Source: Piezodorus guildinii (lineage: Eukaryota; Arthropoda; Insecta; Hemiptera; Pentatomidae). From it: a stretch of 64,000 nucleotides of DNA. The stretch is taken from NCBI GenBank assembly GCA_023052935.1, contig CM041294.1, positions 13,131,791 through 13,195,790 of the forward strand. The letters are read 5' to 3'. The translations under genes were made by a program, and so were the position numbers. The number at the start of each line of letters is the position of its first letter. Position 1 is the first letter of the stretch. The notes beneath the pieces are model-generated. The model made no database searches. It had not been told where the DNA came from and saw only the letters and a program-made list of their open reading frames with translations. Below, piece after piece: positions 56,408 through 64,000 of this stretch.

Positions 56408-57283
56408 ATAAATTTTCGATTGAAAAAGGGGATACATTTTTTCAATTTGAGTTTTAGGTAATTAGTTCAACAATGCCTTTGTAAGATAAAGACTTCAGTT
56501 CTCGAGTTCACGGCTAGAGTTTCTTAACTTGATATAGTTAACACATAAACGAATTTTATGTAATCCGCGCGTTTAAATAAAAATTTATTTTGTTATATTT
56601 TTATTTAATTATTAGAAAACCATACACCTTTTGAAAAAATCCAATTGCACATTAGAAAAAAAAAATAGATAATCTCCAAAATTTAAAAAAATGGCCTTGT
56701 AGCACTTTTATGATACTAATAAATGGGCAAGGGATTTTATGAATCCAATGGAATGAAGATGTTCGCTGCTCAAAGCTATTTTAGCTGAAGGAAATAAATT
56801 TCTTGGTTTATTCCTCTTAAGCTTATAGCCGATTCTTGTCCAAACTATCCAAGCTCAAGTAAAGCCACTCCCTCAAGTATCGTTTCTCACAGTCCAATCG
56901 TGTAGTTGCCGAAGCTTCACTGATTGCTTCCAAAGTCAATGCCCGAATGCACTTAGTTGAGTTAAAAAGGTTAAATACTTTAGAATGTATTCATGCTGAA
57001 GGATTTCCTGTATTACTTTGATTTGAGAAGAACTCGTCTCTCTGGTACTATCATTAATGTCCATTTAGAAACTTGAACATTAAGTATCTTGAACAGCAAA
57101 ACTTAACTTCTGTGATTTTCAATATTTTTACATAGCATGCGTAAACCTTATGGATACCGTTCGGAAGTATTGGTATCTCAGATACTCTGACAATTCCTCA
57201 AAGCATCATACATAACATGTCTTGAAAGAAAAAAATAATCTCACACGATCTGGCTGCTTCCTAGTAGTGTTGAAAACATAAAA
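56408..57283. other. Interval without recognised genes
   Basis: AT-rich; a balanced patch at 56820-56960 has no convincing frame. Confidence 0.5.
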
Positions 57284-57285
57284 TA

Positions 57286-58044
57286 TTGGGTTGTTTCACA
57301 TGAAATGTCCCGTTCTTATACTTTGTGAAATACATAAAGGATTTTGCAGGTCTCTGTTGTTTTCGTCCGAATGTTTACATATTTAAAGTAAACAGTTACT
57401 GATTCTCTACGTTTGGGAAGGGAGTGTTAATGAACGGACATTCGCGTTGGTTCGCTAAGTTTTCAGCTGGGGATACGACTTGGACAACTTGCTCCGAGGA
57501 AGACCTCCGTCCGTAATAGACAACGATGTCCTCAAACATACAGTAGAAGGAAACCCTACCAAACAGTTAAAGGACTCTCAGCACAACTAAATGCAAGTGC
57601 ATCTACCGTTTCCAGACATTTAAGTGAATTGGAAAAGTAAAAAAGGTCGATACATGAGTAACTCATGATCTTACTGAGCGGCAGCAAGACCCATGTTTCA
57701 AAACATACCGTGCAAATTTGAAAGAACTTGGCTACGAAGTTCTTCCGCACCCAGCATATTCTCCCGACTTGTCGCCAACATTACCACCTGTTCAGGAATT
57801 GAGACAACTTCGTCAAAGGAAAACTTTTTGAAAATGATGATCAAGTGAAAAGTGCATTTTCAGATTTGTTTCACTTCAAAGCTCAGAGTTTTTCTGTTCG
57901 GGGATAAAAAAAATGGTGTCACGTTGGGAAAAATGTGTAGAAAAATAAGGTAAATACTTCGAATAAAATGATCTTGTTTTCATATCGTATTTTTAATAAA
58001 AATCCTTTACCTTGAAAACGGAAATTTCATGTGACACAACCCAA
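57286..58044 (+). mobile_element. TTGGGTTGT mariner, copy 4, internally deleted
   Basis: TA flanks (57284-57285 and 58045-58046). Lacks most of the DNA-binding start (the sequence jumps from the 5' end to GGGAAGGGAGTGTTAATGAA), then GRPPSVIDNDVLKHTVEGN, the LNASASTVSRHLSELE region, a junction into CFKTYRANLKELGYEVLP, YSPDLSP-like sequence, ENDDQVKSAFSD and GDKKNGVTLGK. Same catalytic-core deletion as copies 1, 3 and 5. Confidence 0.85.
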
Positions 58045-58387
58045 TATTTTTTATATCCTATTGGACTTAAAAATTAGCTGATTAAATAAAACCTTTCTCA
58101 GCCTTTCCGGTACGATAGCTTATTGCTTATTTTACATTAATAATTGATGAATGTTCTTTCATCTAATATGGATTAATAAGCCTCGAAACTTGGTCAGTTC
58201 TAATTATGAGGTCCTAAGACGTTCAAATACAATGAATAGGTAATCATTGGATCCAGAATTTCCCGAAGATGTAATCAATCGTACTTCAAATTCTTACTTT
58301 CTTTCAGAAACAAATTACGTAGACTAAAACATCATCAAATAGATTTTTCTGTTGAAATACTACTTTTTTAGACTACTGTTAGTACTG
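58045..58387. other. AT-rich spacer
   Basis: Nothing recognised. Confidence 0.5.
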
Positions 58388-58920
58388 AATGGGAGCGGTG
58401 TGGTCTAGTGGGTAGAGCGCTAGTCTTCTGTCCTGGGTTTGAATCCGGGTTGTGACGGAATATTATTTATTCTGTTATTTCAGTCGGGGGGCGACCCTGG
58501 GGTATGGAGACCCTCCTGGGGCAGACCTAGCCTCTATAAAGTGGATACCCAAAATGGGGAAAAAAACCTGGCGGATGAATCACCTCATTGCTCGATCGTT
58601 GGCCTTGAAAGAGTACGAACCTCTATGTTCTGAGCCCAAGACTCTCCATGAGTTGAAGAGGCACAGGTTTTTCTTATTTATTTTTTTTTTGTACTAATTA
58701 AGCAATAAAAAAAAATTATGGTTATTGGAGAACTTCGTATAGAGTTCGTAAATATTAATATTTGCTGTTTTGAAAAATGGTTACTTGAAAATTGTTATCA
58801 CTTTTTTCTTTGTATTTTTGTCAGATTAGCGACGGTCAATGATGATTTGCAGTTTGCCCATATGAATAATTAATTAGTGAGCGAATTTATTTATTATTAT
58901 TTAATGTCATAAGATTAACT
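58388..58920 (+). repeat. Inverted duplication, right arm
   Basis: SINE-B at 58389-58672, then the same ~250 bp found reversed at 54110-54380 (AATTATGGTTATTGGAGAAC, ATTTGCTGTTTTGAAAAATG, GATTAGCGACGGTCAATGAT, GAATAATTAATTAGTGAGCG). Similarity is high, with few differences. Confidence 0.85.
58389..58672 (+). mobile_element. SINE-B, plus strand
   Basis: Head GGGAGCGGTGTGGTCTAGTG, GTAGAGCGCTAGTC, box TGGGTTTGAATCCGGG, body GGTATGGAGACCCTCCTGGG, tail CCATGAGTTGAAGAGGCACA and GG, then a T-rich end (TTTTTCTTATTTATTTTTTT). Confidence 0.85.
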
Positions 58921-59297
58921 GTTAATTGTTATAAGTTAATTATTAACATATATAGAAGAATAACGAAAAAAATAAGTACTTTTAAATTTTATTTTTTAGA
59001 AATAATTATTTTCTTATTTTTAGTATTAATAAAAATGAATAAATATAAACTATGGAATAATTGATAATTTATTAAGTTTAAATATGATAAGAATAATACT
59101 ACAAATCTATAATTTGAAGTTGAGAAGGATAAGAGGTTTAGAAAAAATATAATGAGCCATATACGATAAATTATGCAATTGTAATAGACAATAATTTCTA
59201 TTATTTTTTTTTGGTACATCAAAATTATATTTTTCTATGGTAAATAGGTATAAATAAAATTTCAGAGTTTTAAGTAAGCATAGTATAGAAGTTGTTA

Positions 59298-59300
<3 letters not shown>
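58921..59300. other. AT-rich interval, nothing recognised
   Basis: Very AT-rich; no feature. Confidence 0.5.

Positions 59301-59301
<1 letters not shown>

Positions 59302-59330
<29 letters not shown>
59302..59330. repeat. (AT)n microsatellite
   Basis: Alternating AT run next to the LINE fragment that follows. Confidence 0.9.
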
Positions 59331-59331
<1 letters not shown>

Positions 59332-59333
<2 letters not shown>

Positions 59334-59935
59334 TTCGATAGATCATTCTTAATCCGATCCGCATCTCTATGGAATTCTATCCCTTCCAACATCCGTCACT
59401 CCCAAACTCTTTCAACATTCAAATCCCGTCTATTCAGCCATTTCCTGTCAATCCAATTCCCCAATAATCCCAATTAGATCCTAATTTCAGGGAAAATCAA
59501 CAAATAAAGCAGACAGATACGTTATTTCACTTTAATGGATACATTTGTAGCAAATATTATTCAAAAAGATTATCTTTTCAAAGATTAAATCACATATAAT
59601 TTTACAAACATATAGAAGCATTGTAATTTTTTTTTTTTATAATATTGTACTTTTAATTATATGTTATTTTCTGTACTCATTTTAACATATAGATATATCT
59701 TTATTTATATTTTTCTTGTATTCACATTTTATTAAAAGTTGTCTTTTGAGTTATTTTATTTTTTTCATCTTGTTAATTCAATTCTGTTGTTATTTTTACT
59801 TATATTTATATTCTTAATTTTTTTACTCTAAGACTCTAGTCTTAAGACCCTTGTTTATTTCCTGTAATATTATTCTTAAGGGACTCGTCCCGGAATAAAT
59901 AAAGAATTATTATTATTATTATTATATTGAAAATT
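59332..59935 (+). pseudogene. CR1-like LINE 3' end, 5'-truncated
   Basis: Plus strand: SFLIRSASLWNSIPSNIRHS, QTLSTFKSRLFSHFLSIQ, then a stop at about 59475. The long 3' untranslated region ends GGGACTCGTCCCGGAATAAA, TAAAGAATTATTATTATTAT. The WNSIPxxIRHS and STFKSR landmarks match the minus-strand fragment at 14340-14722. The ATT-repeat end is a typical CR1-like 3' terminus. Confidence 0.75.
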
Positions 59936-60415
59936 TGATCTGCAATAAAACAATTATGCCAAAAAATGATATAATATTTCATTTAAAATCAATAACTGCG
60001 GTAACGTTTGAAAAGCGTTATCACATATAAGCAACTCCATGTTAATAAGGCTTTAAACCACAATGACTCCCCGGCGATCGTAATCCAACTTCATGGTAGT
60101 AGAAGAAGGGAGGAAAATAACGTAGACTTCCATTTAAAGATGTCATAATCTCCATATCACCTGAAAAAATTTATTGCTACGTAATCAGCCTTACATGGAC
60201 TAACTACTCAACTTACGGTATTTATCTCTTTGCGGTATGACTGTTTTTCAAGGAAAACAATATAACAGCAATAACTGGCCGGATATAGGTTCTGTTTAGA
60301 GCTTTCGATACGGATATTATGAAATACTAATGGATGATTGGATAATGTATAGGTAGATTTCAATTATCTTACAGAGCTGTTGTTTAAATCACGATTAAAA
60401 TTTTAAGTAGAGATA
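59936..60415. other. Interval without recognised genes
   Basis: AT-rich, no ORF or repeat recognised. Confidence 0.5.
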
Positions 60416-60419
60416 TAAT

Positions 60420-60602
60420 GTGCTCCCTCGCGCGGATCACTTTACCCTGTATGGGGAGCGTCCCACAGGTGGCGGATGTGGGGATGGTCGGTGGAATTTC
60501 CTCGGAAGCTCCTCCCGGCTAAGTCCGATGGACTCGCTGACCAACAATTTTAGTTCACAAAATACCACCAACAGTCATGGATTCTTCTGAGGTAAAACGC
60601 CA
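60420..60602 (+). other. GC-rich segment, possible LINE-B 5' region
   Basis: CTCGCGCGGATCACTTTACC, GGGAGCGTCCCACAGGTGGC and TCGGAAGCTCCTCCCGGC, then ATGGATTCTTCTGAGG (60577). It runs without a gap into the LINE-B thumb at the shared word ATTCTTCCGACGG. Its origin as the LINE-B 5' end is inferred only from this junction. Confidence 0.35.
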
Positions 60603-60790
60603 TTCTTCCGACGGTTCTTTACGGATGTGAAACGTGGCCGATTACTCTGAAGGATGAACAACGGCTTAAGGTTTTCGAAAATAAGGTACTGCGTAAAATA
60701 TTTGGTCCGAAGAGAGATGAGACCACTGTGGAGTTTAGAAGGTTACACAACGCGGAATTGCGGAGTTTGTACTCTGTGAACCCCAAGGGT
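60590..60790 (+). pseudogene. LINE-B fragment, thumb region
   Basis: Plus strand: VLYGCETWPITLKDEQRLKV-type sequence, NKVLRKIFGPKRDE, then RRLHNAELRSLYSVN, breaking off at 60780. A direct repeat of the downstream fragment at 60915-61560. Confidence 0.75.
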
Positions 60791-60836
60791 TTTTTGAGTC
60801 AAACTTGGAAGATCAATTTGGTATCAAATAAAAATA

Positions 60837-60915
60837 ATTGAGACGTTGATTTCCAAAAGATACTAAAGGACATTTTTTTCAAAGTTGATATTTTGAGATA
60901 TTTATATTCTAATGT
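60837..60915 (+). mobile_element. MITE M1, left end only
   Basis: AATT, then GAGACGTTGATTTCCAAAAG, ATACTAAAGGACATTTTTTT and GTTGATATTTTGAGATATTT. Joined directly to LINE-B sequence at about 60915; the right end is absent. Confidence 0.75.
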
Positions 60916-61560
60916 AAGACGAAATATATGATTAGTAGCCGAAATGGAGGCGATCTTGAGAATATTACTATTTCAGGGCATACTTTTGAACACGTAGAGA
61001 AACTATTTAGGTTCAATGATTACCAGAAAAAATGAAATCCAGGAAGAAATAAAGTCCCGGGTAAAGGTGGGAAATGCGTGTTATTATTCAGTTGCTAAGT
61101 TACTTAGTTCGCGGCTTCTATCTAAAAACTTAATGGTTAGGATTTATAAAACTATTATTCTTCCGACGGTTCTTTACGGATGTGAAACGTGGCCGCTTAC
61201 TCTGAATGACGAACAACGGCTTAAGGTTTTCGAAAATAAGGTACTGCGTAAAATATTTGGTCCGAAAAGAGATGAAGCCACTGGGGAGTACAGAAGGTTA
61301 CACAACGCGGAATTGCGGAGTTTGTACCCTGTGAATATAATTGAGTTGATAGCATCGCGAAGACTCCAATGGGCTCGGTGAGGAACGGATTCCGAGAAAG
61401 TTGGTATTCGCTGAACCAACTGGTAGGCGTGCGAAATGTAGGCCGAAGCGTCTATGGGAGGATTGCATTAAGGCTGATCTCGAGCTTGAACATTGGACGA
61501 GTCTGTGCAGGCGGAGTTTGGTGGTATCGGCATCGAACCTTCGGGTTCGGTAAGCCTATG
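60915..61560 (+). pseudogene. LINE-B RT C-terminal fragment
   Basis: Starts KYMISSRNGGDLENITISGH-type sequence, then a 121-codon frame from 61016: MITRKNEIQEEIKSRVKVGN, ACYYSVAKLLSSRLLSKNLM, VRIYKTIILPTVLYGCETWP, KIFGPKRDEATGEYRRLHNA, ELRSLYPVNIIELIASRR. After a small deletion at 61375 it continues EERIPRKLVFA-like and SNLRVR to the stop near 61552. The longest open piece of LINE-B here. Confidence 0.82.
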
Positions 61561-62294
61561 ATTATATAATGTACTCAACAGGAATGTAACGTTTTTCTAC
61601 TCGATATTACTGATACTTGATTTCCGATTAAACAAATCGACAAAATGAGTAGTCTTCATTATCCGCCCCTGATACATATTCCTAACATACTGTAAAACAA
61701 TTATTTTAATTTCTGATCAGATTAATTCCTTAATTTTGAAAAAGATACGAGATTAAGAATAACGCTATGTTGGGAATCACGCATTGGGGATCTGGAAATG
61801 TATTGAGAAATTATTTCGGTAACAAATAAAGCTGTAACATGGACAGGAGTTTTATCTCCCGCGGAGGCATGCAATTTTTGGAAATAGACCGCTTTCGAGC
61901 AAATTGTATAGAATTTCCTCGAATAGTTCTGGATCTTCGTGATCAAGGAGAGGTCAGGGATACATGTGATTTTCGAAGCAACAGTCGATCGCTAGTTAGA
62001 TTAAACACTGCATGATTTCTGCTTTAAGGCAACATGGGTGGCGCAGTACTTTATGGAGGAAGAAGAAAAATATTTTTTTATTTTTATAAACCCATTGTGT
62101 AAATATCAGGCAAAAGTAACATGTAATTGGTGCAATTACCACACTATGTATAAAGTTTGAGGTATGTGGCCATTTGTAAAAATTTTGAAAAATAAAAATA
62201 TTAATCTTAAATCTTTAGTGAAATCTTGTTGTTTTTTTTGTAGGATTTTCGCAAAAAGCTCTTTAATTATTACTATTATTATTAGGTCACTAGA
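61561..62294. other. Interval without recognised genes
   Basis: A more balanced patch at 61735-61960 carries a 74-codon minus-strand frame (FQKLHASAGDKTPVHVTALF) that is not recognised. Confidence 0.4.
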
Positions 62295-62296
62295 TA

Positions 62297-62872
62297 TTGG
62301 GTTGTGTCACATGGCATGTCCGTTTTAAGGTAAAAGATTTTTATTAAAAATACGATATGAAAACAAGAAAATTTTATTCGAAGTATTTACCTTCTTTTTC
62401 TACACATTTTTTTATTCCCGAACTGAAAAACTCTGAGCTTTGAAGTAAAACAAAATCTGAAAATGCACTTTTCATTTGATCATCATTTTCAAAAAGTTTT
62501 CCTTTGACGAAGTTGTCTAAATTTCTGAACAGGTGTAATCTATTGGAGACAAGTCGGGAGAATATGGTTGGTGCGGAAGAACTTCGCCGCTCAGTGAGAT
62601 CATGAGGTACAATGTATCGAGCTTTTTTACTTTCCCAATACACTTTCAATGTCTGGAAACGGTAGATGCGCTTGCATTTAGTTGTGTTGAGAGTCCTTTA
62701 ACTGTTTGGTAGGGGTTTCCTTCTACTGTATGTTTGAGGACATCGTTGTCTATTACGGGCCATATTCCAAGTCGGTATCCCCAGCTGAAAACTTAGCAAA
62801 CCAACGGCGAATGGTTCGTTCATTAACACTCCCTTCCCCAAACGCCTTGCAAATATTTCTAGCAACCTTAGC
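62297..62872 (-). mobile_element. TTGGGTTGT mariner, copy 5, 5'-truncated
   Basis: TA at 62295-62296 flanks the 3' end (TTGGGTTGTGTCACATGGCA). Minus strand: PSVIDND region interrupted near 62760, KVYWESKKAR, LTERRSS junction, FSRLVSNRLHLFRNLDNFVK, ENDDQMKSAFSDFVLLQSSE. The other end is lost: similarity stops at about 62872 (AACCTTAGCTG), before the start codon region. Confidence 0.8.
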
Positions 62873-63205
62873 TGTGTTATAGCTCAAGTGCTATTTGAAA
62901 GGTGTGTGTTTTTCCTAAATATTCCTTTCCGCATTATTCAAAGGTACCAGAGTCTATTTTTTTTATATATTTTTTTCAGCATAACTCTGCGGCCGGTTTC
63001 AGCAAGTTCATTTTGAAGTACGACTTATTATTTTCAAGCAGTTACCCGTAAAACTGAACCCCTTTTCTCACAGCCCATTTGATGATTATATACTTTTCAA
63101 GTTTATAAACAAACTAAACTAGTTATTAAATTCGCGTTTGTTAAAGATAATTAAGCGGTTTTAGATTAGAATGAGCTGCTAGAGATTTGTAAACTAAGCA
63201 AAGAG
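62873..63205. other. AT-rich interval, nothing recognised
   Basis: No ORF or repeat recognised. Confidence 0.5.
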
Positions 63206-63425
63206 TGATTATAGAGAAGGGAGGACGGGAGCTGCTTGAGGCGAGGGCATTAAGGGCCGGCCTCCGTGGGTCACGCATCTCCCATCCCCTGCTTTATTGC
63301 CCTCTGCTTTAACGCCTCTTCCCTATCCTTCCTCCTCATCTTCTTGTAATCAGAGAGCGCTCTCTTGTCCAGGTCATCTTCCTGGAGAAGGGCATGTATC
63401 GCGTAACAACCTTGACCCGGATATG
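63206..63425 (-). other. GC-rich segment, possible terminal exon
   Basis: The minus strand reads YAIHALLQEDDLDKRALSDY, KKMRRKDREEALKQRAIKQG, MGDA and a stop at about 63264-63266. It is charged and helix-like, and open from a TAG near 63424. The plus strand is also open in one frame (proline/serine-rich, less protein-like). No splice border is convincing and the protein is not recognised. Confidence 0.3.
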
Positions 63426-63569
63426 GCTATGCGTACTAACTTTAAAACAACCATTCACTGAATTTACTCACAGAGGAATAAACCACTTTATTATAACTAG
63501 ATCTGCCTCTGCTTCGCTTGGATGCAATTTTAATGAGGTTTCATATTGAGGATGTATAGTCGACTGTAG

Positions 63570-63870
63570 AAACTATTATAGGTGGAATAGTCAGGAATCA
63601 GTCATTTTTTGAAAAGTTTTTAATTTTGCCAACATTTCGGCCCAAGCTTGTGAGCCAACATCAGGGCTACAAACATCAGAACAAAAGAGATACATATCAA
63701 TATGATAATAAAAAATTTTCTTTTGAATGTAGTGACAATGATAACATTTGAAATAAAACAGAAAATATACCAACATACTTAAATATTATAGATACAAATA
63801 ATGATAATATGATACATAATCTGATGATGATAAGCATAACAAATTTTACAGAACTTTAGACTTTAATATA
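63570..63870 (-). repeat. Penelope-like repeat with hammerhead-like core, copy 2
   Basis: Collinear with 46738-47020: AGTCATTTTTTGAAAAGTTT, CAACATTTCGGCCCAAGCTT, GCTACAAACATCAGAACAAA, TAGTGACAATGATAACATTT. The minus strand core is CCTGATGTTGGCTCACAAGC and GGGCCGAAATGTTGG; CTGATGT here replaces CTGATGA, so this copy would lack an essential core base of a hammerhead. Confidence 0.55.
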
Positions 63871-64000
63871 GAAGTAACAAAAAAAAAACAACATATATAT
63901 ATAAACGTACCATTACTGAGCCATGTCCAAGCATAAACTGAGGAAAACTATAAACATAGGTAGTATGGGGAGGGGTTCATGTAAAAACCCTGAAGGTTTT
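63871..64000. other. Window end, nothing recognised
   Basis: An A tract and TATATA, then balanced sequence to the window edge. Confidence 0.4.

Noticed and set aside
59107..59364. Minus-strand frame with tyrosine-isoleucine run
   Set aside because: Translation of an (AT)n microsatellite and AT-rich DNA.

Overview
The window looks like AT-rich arthropod nuclear DNA, most likely from an insect. The evidence is the repeat content: irritans-type and TTGGGTTGT-type mariners, a Jockey-clade LINE, several other non-LTR retrotransposon families, tRNA-derived SINEs, a hAT MITE with exact 8-bp target duplications and Penelope-like repeats. No prokaryotic operons, rRNA or CRISPR were seen, and no complete host gene was identified. 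Hemiptera is possible, but the sequence does not settle the order.

0-16 kb: a foldback repeat, then an internally deleted mariner that carries a 387-bp MITE (called M1 here) and abuts a LINE fragment split by a second, 146-bp MITE. Next come a deleted TTGGGTTGT mariner, two Jockey 3' ends, an LTR-like segment, LINE-B remnants, a SINE-B inserted into an older SINE-B, and a cluster of M1-related sequence. 16-35 kb: mostly unannotatable AT-rich DNA with scattered LINE 3' ends (families C, D and others), SINE-A and SINE-C copies, two more mariners, a hAT MITE, and one interspersed element split by a Tc1-like MITE and a SINE-A. 35-48 kb: copies of a repeat with a perfect palindrome near one end (PTR), LINE-B fragments, and the only near-intact coding unit, a Jockey element with a frameshifted gag-like ORF1 and an open 897-codon ORF2 (endonuclease and reverse transcriptase). 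Beside it one truncated Jockey copy lies inside another. 48-64 kb: a threefold tandem array of a CR1-like LINE 3' end, more truncated LINEs, an inverted duplication (54.1 and 58.4 kb), the second hAT MITE, two mariners, a rearranged LINE-B locus and a second Penelope-like repeat.

The elements interact by nesting: insertions with preserved target duplications allow several relative ages to be read. Every DNA transposon in the window is internally deleted, so none can move itself. The Jockey ORF2 is the one enzyme that still reads through. A few GC-richer segments with splice-like borders (about 3.3, 17.1, 28.2, 33.0, 55.1 and 63.3 kb) are the only candidates for host exons, and all are weak. 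Family letters (LINE-B, SINE-A, M1, PTR) are labels for this report, not database names.
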